From positions 1-16,225 of the forward strand of contig DAINSK010000061.1 in the NCBI GenBank assembly GCA_036741355.1: DNA of 16,225 bases, read 5' to 3'. Both the position numbers and the translations under genes were made by a program. The notes beneath the pieces were generated by a model, which saw only the letters and a list, made by a program, of their open reading frames with translations, did no database searches and had not been told where the DNA came from. Each line of letters begins with the position of its first letter. Position 1 is the first letter of the stretch. Source of the DNA: JBBRGK01 sp036741355. Lineage in GTDB: Bacteria > Chloroflexota > Dehalococcoidia > CAUJGQ01. Positions 1 to 6,552 of the stretch are shown piece by piece.

Positions 1-519
1 GTCGTTGCCGCCGCGGTCATCCTTCCTGAGGACGACCGGCTCTGGTTCTGCGACCTGCGGGACAGCAAGATGCTGACGCTGTTGCAGCGTGAAACGCTCG
101 CCGAGCGGCTGCGGGACGAGGCGCTGGCGTTCGGGGTGGGCGTGGTGCCCTCGAGACGGATCGACGAGATCGGGATCGCGCCGGCTGCACGAGAGGCGAT
201 GCGCCTTGCGGTGCTGCAGCTGAGTCCCCGACCACAGGCATTGTTGTTGGACGCCTTTGCGCTGCCTGAAGTGGATCTGCCACAGCAGCCGGTCGTGCGC
301 GGAGACGCTACCTGCTGCGCCATCGCGGCCGCGTCGATCATTGCAAAGGTTGCACGCGACCGGATCATGGTCGGTCTGGAGCGGCGCCACCCCGGTTACG
401 GTTTCTCCCATAACCGCGGCTATGCCACCGCCGAACACCTCGAAGCCCTGGGGCGCCTGGGTCCATGCCCAATTCATCGTTACTCGTTCGGTCCCGTTAA
501 TCAGGCGGCAAGGGGTTGA
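1..519 (+). CDS. rnhB: Ribonuclease HII, 5' end outside the window
   Basis: RNase HII cuts the RNA strand of RNA-DNA hybrids and removes single ribonucleotides misincorporated in DNA; it is a cytoplasmic, metal-dependent enzyme. The frame is open from base 1 and reads VVAAAVILPEDD, the segment that normally follows the N-terminal DEAGRG catalytic motif, so I estimate that some 15-25 residues are missing on the left. Family landmarks visible in order are an LLLDAFALPE segment with a conserved Asp, the IAAASIIAKVARD motif with a conserved Asp, and the C-terminal HPGYGFSHNRGY and PIHRYSF motifs. The stop TGA at 517-519 overlaps the TTG start of the next gene. The first two catalytic acidic residues lie outside the window, so activity cannot be judged from here. 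Confidence 0.95.
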   Translation, partial: VVAAAVILPEDDRLWFCDLRDSKMLTLLQRETLAERLRDEALAFGVGVVPSRRIDEIGIAPAAREAMRLAVLQLSPRPQALLLDAFALPEVDLPQQPVVRGDATCCAIAAASIIAKVARDRIMVGLERRHPGYGFSHNRGYATAEHLEALGRLGPCPIHRYSFGPVNQAARG

Positions 520-929
520 CACGGTCTTTCGGCCGCGTCAACGGGGAGCAGCCGGATCGCCTCACCCGCAAGAAGCTCGGTACATTCGCCGAAGGGATAG
601 CGTCTGCCTATCTGGAACAGCACGGCTACCAGGTGCTCCAGCGAAACGTGCACCTGCGTTACGGCGAGATTGACGTTGTGGCATTGAAAGACGGTGTGGC
701 GATCTTCGTCGAAGTGCGCGCCAGGCGTCAGGGCGACCTCGGCTCGGCGCTGGCGTCTCTCAGCCGCTTGAAGCAACACCGGATGCGGCTTACTGCTGAG
801 TTATACCTTGCGCAACACCCCGAGCTGCCGCAGGAGGGCAGGATCGATCTGGTCGCCGTGAGTCTCTCGCGTAACGGCCTGGTGATGTCGATCGATCTGA
901 TCGAAAACGCCGTTGAAGGCGATGCCTGA
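516..929 (+). CDS. YraN/UPF0102 family putative endonuclease-fold protein
   Basis: This 137-residue protein belongs to the YraN (UPF0102) family, often encoded next to rnhB, with a restriction-endonuclease-like fold and no firmly established function. The family core is visible: GTFAEGIASAYLEQHGY at about residues 22-38, then GEID at about 50-53, followed by IFVEVRAR at about 63-70. These fit the acidic and VEV[KR] elements of a PD-(D/E)xK-like site, with Arg where many relatives have Lys. The start is TTG at 516, chosen because it gives the usual spacing of about 20 residues before the conserved LG..AE segment and because no other start codon exists before that block. It overlaps the rnhB stop (TTGA), indicating translational coupling. 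A purine-rich AGGGG lies directly before the TTG, closer than ideal for a ribosome-binding site. Confidence 0.88.
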   Translation: MTRSFGRVNGEQPDRLTRKKLGTFAEGIASAYLEQHGYQVLQRNVHLRYGEIDVVALKDGVAIFVEVRARRQGDLGSALASLSRLKQHRMRLTAELYLAQHPELPQEGRIDLVAVSLSRNGLVMSIDLIENAVEGDA

Positions 930-947
930 GCCGGCGACGGCGGCCCG

Positions 948-976
948 TTGGCCGGTTTCCTATTCACCGCTATGCT
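948..976 (+). promoter_or_regulatory. Candidate sigma70-type promoter for the fmdB-like pair
   Basis: TTGGCC at 948-953 and TATGCT at 971-976 are separated by exactly 17 bases, in the 95-base gap upstream of the first zinc-ribbon gene. Agreement with the consensus is partial (about 4 of 6 in the -10 and 3 of 6 in the -35). Assigned by eye only. Confidence 0.4.
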
Positions 977-1024
977 GTGAATGATAACAAGGCGTTTTCA
1001 TCGCGTAATCAACGAGAAGAATCA

Positions 1025-1291
1025 ATGCCGATCTACGAATACTTCTGTTCTGGTTGCCAAGGGCAGGTAGAGGTGTTCCGCCGGTCGATAAGCGCGACCA
1101 ACGCGCCAGTGTGTCCTAAATGCGGCGGCGCGGATTTATCCCGTCAGGTGTCTCGATTCGCCGTCCATCGTGCCGTCAGCGAATTCGGATCGGTGGCCGA
1201 AGAGCGCTATATCCAGGGGCTCGAAGAGAGCGACCCAGGCGACATGCCCTATGACGGCGACGACGACGATTTCGGAGACTTCGCCGGTTAG
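1025..1291 (+). CDS. FmdB family zinc-ribbon protein (first of two)
   Basis: A small protein of 88 residues starting MPIYEYFC, the hallmark of the FmdB-type putative regulatory zinc ribbons. Two CxxC pairs (C8/C11 and C30/C33) would bind one zinc ion. Family members are often annotated as regulators after FmdB of the formamidase operon, but a biochemical role is not established for most. The tail is very acidic, with a DDDD run near residue 80. I chose the ATG at 1025 because the MPIYEY motif is almost always the true N-terminus; an in-frame upstream start at 977 would add 16 unconserved residues. A purine-rich GAGAAG lies a few bases upstream. The next gene, 44 bases downstream, encodes a second member with identical cysteine spacing. 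Confidence 0.88.
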   Translation: MPIYEYFCSGCQGQVEVFRRSISATNAPVCPKCGGADLSRQVSRFAVHRAVSEFGSVAEERYIQGLEESDPGDMPYDGDDDDFGDFAG

Positions 1292-1335
1292 AACGGACGC
1301 GATTGAGTCCCGCGGCTAGCGCGGAGGCGTTTTGG

Positions 1336-1677
1336 ATGCCGATCTACGAATATCGATGCCGGGAATGCGGCAGGCTATCGAGCGTATTTGCCCGAACCGT
1401 GTCCTCTCCGATAGAGCCGGTATGCGGTCACTGCCACGGAAAACGCATGGAGCGGGCAGTTTCGAAGTTTGCCTACCACCGCAGTGAGCAGCAGATCCTC
1501 GAAGATTACGGCGTTCCCGAGCCGGGAAGCGGTGATTCGTATAAAGATCCACGCCAGATCGGCCGCTGGGTCGAGAAGCGGTTTGATGAGATGGGCATGG
1601 AGCTTCCTTCCGAGGCCAGGCAAATGATCGACGCGGCCCGCGAAGGCGAATTCCCCGAGCCGGTGAAGGATCTGTAA
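1336..1677 (+). CDS. FmdB family zinc-ribbon protein (second of two)
   Basis: This 113-residue protein begins MPIYEYRC and has C8/C11 and C30/C33 in the same spacing as the protein encoded just upstream, so the pair probably arose by duplication. After the zinc ribbon the shared VSKFAYHR segment aligns with VSRFAVHR of the first copy. The C-terminal 60 residues, with PRQIGRWVEKRFDEMG, are charged and helical-looking and have no counterpart in the first copy. The start at 1336 is supported by GGAGG at 1323-1327 with an 8-base spacing; an upstream TTG at 1303 is less likely. Its molecular role is unknown; nucleic-acid or protein binding through the zinc ribbon is a guess. Confidence 0.88.
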   Translation: MPIYEYRCRECGRLSSVFARTVSSPIEPVCGHCHGKRMERAVSKFAYHRSEQQILEDYGVPEPGSGDSYKDPRQIGRWVEKRFDEMGMELPSEARQMIDAAREGEFPEPVKDL

Positions 1678-1680
1678 AAG

Positions 1681-1720
1681 GACCGCGGTCAACCGGCGTT
1701 CCCCGGTCCGGGATGACCGG
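1681..1720 (+). other. Inverted repeats between the zinc-ribbon and translin-family genes
   Basis: The short gap holds a perfect 10-base palindrome GACCGCGGTC at 1681-1690 and a 6-base-pair hairpin (CCGGTC at 1703-1708, GACCGG at 1715-1720, loop of six). No T-run follows, so a factor-independent terminator is doubtful; an operator or processing site is possible. Confidence 0.3.
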
Positions 1721-1746
1721 AATGCGTTACCAGAAACGAGAACGGC

Positions 1747-2403
1747 GTGCCCGACGAACTCGCTTCCCAACTCGATACGATCATGGAAGGCGTCCGAGCG
1801 CGGTTGGCGGCAAAGCACGCCGCCCGCGAACAGACGCTGCCACTCTGTCGGGAAGTCATCAGGCTCTCCGCCAACGGAATCCGCGCCGTTCATCGAGACG
1901 AATTTGGGCCGGCACAAAACATGCTGGACAAGGCGACGGCGCTGCTTCGCCAGATCCGGAGTGCCCTCGCAGACCATGGCGACATCTTTCACGCCGGATT
2001 TGTTCACGACGCGCAGAAGGAGCATGCCGAGGCGGCGCTCACACTCGCGCTCGTGCACGGTGACCAGTTGCCCGGCCCCGACGACCTCGCGGTGGAAAAC
2101 GCGGCCTATCTGAACGGTCTTGGCGAAGCCGTCGGCGAACTACGCCGATATCTGCTCGACAGTCTGCGGGATGGTGACGTGGCGCGGTGTGAGCGTTATC
2201 TGCGTGCGATGGACGATATTTACGATGTACTCGTCACCGTCGACTACCCCGATGCAATGACCGGTGGACTGCGCAGAACGACGGACGTAACCCGCGGCAT
2301 CCTGGAGCGGACGCGAGGCGACCTGACGATGGCGGCGCGACAAAGCGATCTCGAACGGCGCCTCGCGGCATTCGAGTCTCGGCTTCCCGCACAGGGAGAG
2401 TAA
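1747..2403 (+). CDS. Translin-family RNA/ssDNA-binding protein
   Basis: The 218-residue, all-helical product resembles the bacterial and archaeal translin family (COG2178 type). Relatives of eukaryotic translin and TRAX form ring-shaped oligomers, and TRAX supplies RNase activity. Supporting motifs are VHDAQKEHAEAALT at about 87-99, the YLNGLGEAVGELRRYLLD stretch at 121-138, and the C-terminal MTGGLRRTTDVTRGILE followed by RTRGDL. By a remembered alignment, E92 and E95 fall at the first pair of TRAX acidic catalytic residues, and E127 and E131 at the second pair (Asp/Glu in TRAX). If right, the protein may be a metal-dependent RNase rather than only a binder. The start is GTG at 1747 with a weak purine-rich site upstream. 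It lies 69 bases after the second zinc-ribbon gene and may share its transcript. Confidence 0.82.
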   Translation: MPDELASQLDTIMEGVRARLAAKHAAREQTLPLCREVIRLSANGIRAVHRDEFGPAQNMLDKATALLRQIRSALADHGDIFHAGFVHDAQKEHAEAALTLALVHGDQLPGPDDLAVENAAYLNGLGEAVGELRRYLLDSLRDGDVARCERYLRAMDDIYDVLVTVDYPDAMTGGLRRTTDVTRGILERTRGDLTMAARQSDLERRLAAFESRLPAQGE

Positions 2404-2486
2404 TTCGCGTCGCAACTGTGCGCCTTCCGCCGGCCCATCTGATGCCGAATTGCCTGCTCAGGCTAACTAATCACTCGTTTACACGC

Positions 2487-2515
2487 TTGATCGTCACTAT
2501 GTGGACTGTTAGATT
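2487..2515 (+). promoter_or_regulatory. Candidate sigma70-type promoter for hppA
   Basis: TTGATC at 2487-2492 and TAGATT at 2510-2515 have a 17-base spacer; each hexamer matches 4 of 6 consensus bases. The predicted transcript would have a leader of about 105 bases, which contains a small hairpin (CGAGCG at 2559-2564, CGCTCG at 2573-2578, followed by TTT). No known riboswitch fold was recognised in the 226 bases between the flanking genes. Confidence 0.45.
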
Positions 2516-2629
2516 CCAATCCGGACCGGTATCCGTAGACGGAGCTTCCACAGCTTTTCGAGCGGGCCTTTACGCTCGTTTCGTCGTCTGCGGGGCCGGC
2601 AATCAGCCACAGAAGAAGGAGAGGGCTAC

Positions 2630-4915
2630 GTGGGTATCGTTTGGATCGTACCCATCGTCGGTGCCATCGCGGTCCTGTTCGCTGTCTGGCTCGCGCACGA
2701 CGTGCTTGTGCGTGACAAGGGCACGCCAGGGATGCAAGACATCGCCGACATGATCTTTGAGGGCGCAATGGCGTTCCTCAGGCGGCAGTATCAGGCGATC
2801 ACCATCATGTCGGTTGTCGTGGCCGTCGTGATCGGCCTGATCGTCTGGGGCACAGCTTCCCCGGTGCGGGATCCGCGCAGCATAGGGGAAGCCGGATCGA
2901 TTATCGGCGCCGGGGGCGGCGCCGGATCAGTTGGTGCGGGCGAACAGGGCATCCTGGCGGGAGTCGCGTTCCTGGTCGGGGCGTTCTGCTCGGCGCTCGC
3001 CGGATACATTGGCATGTATATCTCTGTTCGTTCCAACCTTCGAACGGCGGCGGCCGCGCAGGTCAACCTTCGGGCGGCGATCACTGTTGCGCTTCGCGGC
3101 GGTGCGGTATCGGGGTTTTTGGTGACGGCCCTATCGCTGCTGGGCGTTTCGAGCATCTTCGGCATTTACAGCAAGGTGTTGAACCATCCGCTCGGCTCCA
3201 CGCCCTTTCTGATCGTCGGTTTCGGCTTTGGCGCCAGCTTCGTGGCGTTGTTTGCGCAACTCGGCGGTGGAATCTATACAAAGGCGGCCGACGTTGGCGC
3301 AGACCTCGTTGGCAAAATCGAAGCCGGCATTCCTGAGGACGACCCGCGCAACGCGGCCGTCGTCGCCGACCTGGTCGGTGACAACGTCGGCGACTGCGCC
3401 GGCCGAGGCGCCGACCTGTTTGAGTCGATGTCGGCGGAAAACATCGGCGCGATGATCCTCGGCGTGGCCATCTTCAGGGCGACCGGCCACGTGCAATGGA
3501 TCTTCTTCCCGCTCGTCCTGCGGTCGTTCGGTATCCTCGCGACGATCGCCGGACTACTATCGGTGCCGTACTTCACGCGCGAGGACGGTAACCAGGACCC
3601 GATGCAGCCGCTTAACGGCGGTTATTACGTCTGTTCCATCCTATCGGTCGTGGGATTGGCCATTGCCACCAGGTTCATGTTGGGCAGCCAGTGGTATTGG
3701 TATTTCTACTGCGGCCTCGTTGGTATCGCGACCGGTATCGCATTCGTATACATCACCCAGTACTACACCGCCGGTGCATGGCGCCCGGTGAAAGAGATCG
3801 CCGCGGCTTCGCGAACGGGACCGGCGACCAACATCATCATCGGCACGGCGGTGGGATTCGAAACCACCGCGGTCACGGCGCTGGTCATCGGCACCGCGTT
3901 GGTAACGTCGTTCATTCTGGGCGCCCACGCGGGCATCGCGCCTTCGGTGGCCGGCCAGAAGCTAGATACGACCAGCATGGGGATATTCGGCACGGCAGTT
4001 GCGACCATGGGCATGTTGATGTCCGCTGCCTACATCCTGGCGATGGATACGTTCGGGCCAATCACCGACAACGCTGGCGGTATCACCGAGATGTCAGGCG
4101 CCTCGGAATCGGCGCGCCACATCACCGATGCGCTGGATACAGTCGGCAACACGACCAAGGCGCTCACGAAGGGTTATGCGGTGGCATCAGCCGGTCTTGC
4201 CGCCTTCCTGCTGTTCAGCGCTTACCTGGATAAAGTCAAAGAGGTGCTGAGCAGCCAGGCAGTCGCAAAAGGGCTGCAACCGGTGACCGAGATTACGGCG
4301 AACCTCGGTAGCATCCAGGTATTCACGGGCGGCCTGCTCGGCGTGATGCTGGTCTTCCTATTCTCGTCGCTTGCAATCCGCGCGGTGGGATCCGCGGCGG
4401 GCGACATCATCGAGGAAGTGCGCCGGCAGTTCCGCAGCGACCCCGGTATCATGGCGGGCACGTCGCGACCCGACTACGGGCGGGCGGTCGATATAACCAC
4501 GAAGGCAGCATTGCGAAAGATGGTCGCGCCCGGCATTCTGGCCGTCGGACTGCCGATCGTGGTCGGCCTTATCTTCCGTTGGCTTGGACAGGGTCCGCTG
4601 AACGACAATAACGCCGGCTGGGAGGCGGTGACCGGTGTGCTGGTCATTGGCACGATCGCCGGCATTATCGTGGCGACCTTCCTCAATAACAGCGGCGGCG
4701 CATGGGACAACGCGAAGAAGTACATCGAGTCAGGAAATTTGACCGACGAAGATGGCGTCGTGGTTCTCAAAGGTTCGGCCATACACGCCGCCGCGGTGGT
4801 GGGCGATACGGTCGGCGACCCGTACAAGGACACGGCCGGTCCCGCCCTCCACGTCCTCGTGAAGCTGCTGAGTACGATCACGCTCGTGCTGGCGCCGTTG
4901 TTCATCGTCAAGTAG
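2630..4915 (+). CDS. hppA: Membrane H+-translocating pyrophosphatase, K+-independent type
   Basis: This 761-residue integral membrane protein hydrolyses pyrophosphate and uses the energy to pump protons (about 16 transmembrane helices in the family). The length is typical and hydrophobic segments run throughout. The substrate site is intact: DVGADLVGKIE at 221-231, IPEDDPRN at 234-241, DNVGDCAG at 251-258, and near the C-terminus the GDTVGDPYKDTAGPA motif. The GNTTKALT motif at 506-513 places Lys at 510 and Thr at 513, the pair that in this family marks K+-independent enzymes (K+-dependent ones have Ala at the Lys position). The loop reading DCAGRGADLFES differs from the DCAGMAADLFE of many bacterial relatives. 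The GTG start at 2630 follows a strong AAGGAGAGG site with good spacing. A strong hairpin terminator follows the stop. Confidence 0.97.
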   Translation: MGIVWIVPIVGAIAVLFAVWLAHDVLVRDKGTPGMQDIADMIFEGAMAFLRRQYQAITIMSVVVAVVIGLIVWGTASPVRDPRSIGEAGSIIGAGGGAGSVGAGEQGILAGVAFLVGAFCSALAGYIGMYISVRSNLRTAAAAQVNLRAAITVALRGGAVSGFLVTALSLLGVSSIFGIYSKVLNHPLGSTPFLIVGFGFGASFVALFAQLGGGIYTKAADVGADLVGKIEAGIPEDDPRNAAVVADLVGDNVGDCAGRGADLFESMSAENIGAMILGVAIFRATGHVQWIFFPLVLRSFGILATIAGLLSVPYFTREDGNQDPMQPLNGGYYVCSILSVVGLAIATRFMLGSQWYWYFYCGLVGIATGIAFVYITQYYTAGAWRPVKEIAAASRTGPATNIIIGTAVGFETTAVTALVIGTALVTSFILGAHAGIAPSVAGQKLDTTSMGIFGTAVATMGMLMSAAYILAMDTFGPITDNAGGITEMSGASESARHITDALDTVGNTTKALTKGYAVASAGLAAFLLFSAYLDKVKEVLSSQAVAKGLQPVTEITANLGSIQVFTGGLLGVMLVFLFSSLAIRAVGSAAGDIIEEVRRQFRSDPGIMAGTSRPDYGRAVDITTKAALRKMVAPGILAVGLPIVVGLIFRWLGQGPLNDNNAGWEAVTGVLVIGTIAGIIVATFLNNSGGAWDNAKKYIESGNLTDEDGVVVLKGSAIHAAAVVGDTVGDPYKDTAGPALHVLVKLLSTITLVLAPLFIVK

Positions 4916-4938
4916 CGTTCTGCCTCTGGGTGTGAGAA

Positions 4939-4972
4939 AACGGGGCGGTGGCAACCTGGCCACCGCCCCGTT
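4939..4972 (+). terminator. Rho-independent-type terminator after hppA
   Basis: A perfect 14-base-pair stem (4939-4952 with 4959-4972) encloses the six-base loop AACCTG and ends in a short T-rich stretch (TTACTTT). It begins 23 bases after the hppA stop and separates hppA from the next gene. The T-tract is imperfect, so some read-through is possible. Confidence 0.85.
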
Positions 4973-5001
4973 ACTTTGCGTAGATTTTCAGGAGGATTGC
5001 C

Positions 5002-5790
5002 GTGGACGAGGTTCTGTATGAACAGCGCGGTCATATTGCCTACATAACGCTGAATCGCCCGGAAGCGATGAACGCACTGAACACGCCGTTACGGCGGCTG
5101 CTGCTCGAGTCGTTTACGCGGTTCCGCGATAGTGAAGAGGCCTGGGTGGCGATCGTCACCGGCTCCGGCGACCGCGCTTTTTGCGCGGGCGCGGACCTCA
5201 AGGAGATGAGCAGAAGCAACAGGGCGCTGCACGAAGGCGCCGTCGACCACTTTTGGGATCCGGAGACGCCTTCGTTCAACCGCGGCCTGCGCATCTGGAA
5301 GCCTATTATTGCCGCTGTGAACGGCTATTGTCTGGCGGGCGGGCTGGAACTGGCGCTGGCGTGCGATATCCGCATCGCCGCCGAACACGCAACCTTTGCG
5401 CTCACCGAAGTCATGCGCGGCATCCTGCCAGGCGGCGGCGGCACTCAGCGACTGCCGCGGCTGATACCGTTCGGTGTGGCGCTCGAAATGCTGTTCACGG
5501 GCGAGCGGATCAGCGCCGCCGAAGCGTACCGAGTCGGACTGGTGAGCCACGTTGTGCCGGCGGAAGATGTGCTGCCCGCGGCGGAACGGCTGGCGGAGCG
5601 AATTCTGCAGAACGCGCCGCTCTCATTGCGGGCGATCAAGGAGTCGGCCTACCGCGGCGCCGACGTGTCGCTGGACGAGGGCCTGCGCATTGAAGGTCTG
5701 CTGTCGCGCATCATCCGGACTACTACGGACAGTGTCGAGGGACCGACTGCTTTCGCCGAGAAGCGCCCCGCTGCATGGAAAGGCCGCTGA
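5002..5790 (+). CDS. Enoyl-CoA hydratase/isomerase (crotonase) family protein
   Basis: The 262-residue product is a crotonase-superfamily enzyme that probably adds water to trans-2-enoyl-CoA thioesters in fatty-acid or branched-chain amino-acid breakdown. The first oxyanion-hole motif AFCAGADLKEM lies at 59-69 and the second, AGGLELALACD, at 112-122. E116 and E136 are 20 residues apart, like the two catalytic glutamates (144 and 164) of rat enoyl-CoA hydratase, which favours a true hydratase over an isomerase. GGGGTQRLPRL at 144-154 and the C-terminal FAEKRPAAWKG are family-typical. The GTG start at 5002 follows AGGAGG at 4990-4995. Only about 30 bases separate it from the hppA terminator, leaving little room for its own promoter, so it may depend on read-through or on a promoter overlapping the hairpin. 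Substrate chain length cannot be told. Confidence 0.93.
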   Translation: MDEVLYEQRGHIAYITLNRPEAMNALNTPLRRLLLESFTRFRDSEEAWVAIVTGSGDRAFCAGADLKEMSRSNRALHEGAVDHFWDPETPSFNRGLRIWKPIIAAVNGYCLAGGLELALACDIRIAAEHATFALTEVMRGILPGGGGTQRLPRLIPFGVALEMLFTGERISAAEAYRVGLVSHVVPAEDVLPAAERLAERILQNAPLSLRAIKESAYRGADVSLDEGLRIEGLLSRIIRTTTDSVEGPTAFAEKRPAAWKGR

Positions 5791-5820
5791 CGTGTCACAT
5801 TGAGGGTATCAGGAAGGCTA

Positions 5821-5839
5821 CGGGCACGACCGCTGCCCG
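5821..5839 (+). other. Hairpin downstream of the enoyl-CoA hydratase gene
   Basis: CGGGCA at 5821-5826 pairs with TGCCCG at 5834-5839 around a seven-base loop, 30 bases after the stop codon. A second weak stem, GAGGG with CCCTC, follows near 5860-5877. No T-run follows, so this is at best a weak terminator or an mRNA 3'-end structure. Confidence 0.3.
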
Positions 5840-5910
5840 CCGTGGTACAGTCGGCCCCGAGGGTGCCTGGCTCCCTCCGACACCGCCAAAGCAACTGAGA
5901 GAACAGCGGC

Positions 5911-6231
5911 ATGTCCAGCGAGCGAGTGTCGCTTGGGCTGCCGGAGATCCAGGTCCAGGACCTGCAGGGCGCGACAGGAGCAGGCAGCGGCACCGCGAGC
6001 CCGACCGTAAGCACGTTTCGCGTGGAGGCCGATCAGACGCCGACCATGATGCTGGTGGGCTCTGCCAACCACGCGGCGGCGGTACGGCGAATGCTGGAGG
6101 CTTCAGCGGAAGGTAGTGGGCAGGCGGGCCTTTCGCCGGCCTACGACACTGTGTTCGAGGTGCCGCAGCAGACCTCCGCGGGCGCCGCCGATCAGTCATT
6201 GGTGGCTGGTTGGCGCGATACTACAAGGTAG
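5911..6231 (+). CDS. Small hypothetical protein, no recognised family
   Basis: I do not recognise this 106-residue product. It starts at ATG 5911 behind a purine-rich GAGAGAA stretch. Codon third positions are mostly G or C, as in its neighbours, which supports real coding. The N-terminal 35 residues are rich in Gly, Ser, Thr and Gln and look disordered; the middle (TFRVEADQTPTMMLVG, then NHAAAVRRMLEASAEG) could form a strand and a helix. No signal peptide, membrane segment or cysteine motif is visible. It is 120 bases downstream of the enoyl-CoA hydratase gene and immediately precedes the rearranged glyS region, so it could itself be a trimmed gene. No function is proposed. Confidence 0.5.
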   Translation: MSSERVSLGLPEIQVQDLQGATGAGSGTASPTVSTFRVEADQTPTMMLVGSANHAAAVRRMLEASAEGSGQAGLSPAYDTVFEVPQQTSAGAADQSLVAGWRDTTR

Positions 6232-6256
6232 CAGCCGATCGGGCGTCCAGCATTGG

Positions 6257-6275
6257 AGGAGTTCGCAGAACTCCT
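6257..6275 (+). other. Short perfect hairpin before the glyS leader
   Basis: AGGAGTTC at 6257-6264 and GAACTCCT at 6268-6275 form an 8-base-pair stem with a GCA loop, 25 bases after the stop of the small hypothetical gene. Only two T residues follow, so termination is uncertain. I looked for T-box landmarks such as AGGGTGG or ACCGCG because a glycyl-tRNA synthetase gene follows, and found none. Confidence 0.4.
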
Positions 6276-6290
6276 TAGCCGGCAGCTTCG

Positions 6291-6319
6291 TTGACCCTCT
6301 GCAGACCCTCTGATACGGT
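6291..6319 (+). promoter_or_regulatory. Candidate original glyS promoter containing a direct repeat
   Basis: TTGACC at 6291-6296 and TACGGT at 6314-6319 have a 17-base spacer, and TGA before the latter gives an extended -10. The 9-mer GACCCTCTG occurs twice in the spacer region (6293-6301 and 6304-6312, period 11), a possible regulator site. The promoter precedes the truncated glyS copy and, in the present arrangement, would also have to transcribe the toxin-antitoxin-like genes and intact glyS. Confidence 0.42.
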
Positions 6320-6360
6320 TTCCGCTAACCGGCGTCTCCTCTTGGCGGCGCCGCGGCGAC

Positions 6361-6520
6361 GCTGCAGCCGGCGGCGTGCGCGCAAGGAGCAGCGGTGGGC
6401 ACGACAGTCGATATGGAGAAGATAGTCTCGCTGTGCAAGCGGCGAGGCTTTGTTTTTCCAGCCGCCGAAATCTACGGCGGCTTTGCCAATGCGTGGGACT
6501 ACGGTCCGGTCGGAGTTGAG
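6361..6520 (+). repeat. Direct repeat, upstream copy (glyS leader and first 42 codons)
   Basis: This 160-base block recurs at 6963-7122 with a constant offset of 602 bases and no gaps. I count 12 mismatches: four in the first 29 bases, three in the five bases before the GTG, and five in the 126 coding bases. Three of the coding mismatches are synonymous (Glu GAA/GAG, Gly GGC/GGT, Asn AAT/AAC). The block includes AAGGAG at 6384-6389. Similarity ends abruptly at the GAG codon ending at 6520. Confidence 0.93.
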
Positions 6521-6532
6521 CGGCCCGACTGA
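6395..6532 (+). pseudogene. Truncated duplicate of the glyS 5' end
   Basis: From GTG 6395, with AAGGAG five bases upstream, the frame encodes the first 42 residues of glycyl-tRNA synthetase almost exactly as in the intact gene. This includes EKIVSLCKRRGFVFPAAEIY and the NAWDYGPVGVE segment before motif 1. It then leaves homology, adds RPD and stops at TGA 6530-6532. A 45-residue fragment cannot be an enzyme. Its well-formed ribosome-binding site and the promoter-like sequence upstream suggest that this is the original gene start, cut off when foreign DNA entered, while the intact gene downstream carries a second, slightly divergent 5' end. It could still be translated as a short peptide or act as a leader for the downstream genes. 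Confidence 0.88.
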
Positions 6533-6552
6533 CGAGGGCCGAGGTCGAGCAC

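Noticed and set aside
977..1024. N-terminal extension of the first FmdB-type protein
   Set aside because: The 16 additional residues precede the highly conserved MPIYEY start and overlap the region expected to be leader RNA just after the predicted -10.
1375..2058. Minus-strand open frame of 227 codons
   Set aside because: Antisense to the second FmdB-type gene and the translin-family gene, both supported by recognisable motifs; the translated sequence has no recognisable family.
6232..6394. T-box riboswitch upstream of glyS
   Set aside because: A hairpin and a synthetase gene prompted the idea, but no T-box consensus or antiterminator bulge could be found, and the gap is short.
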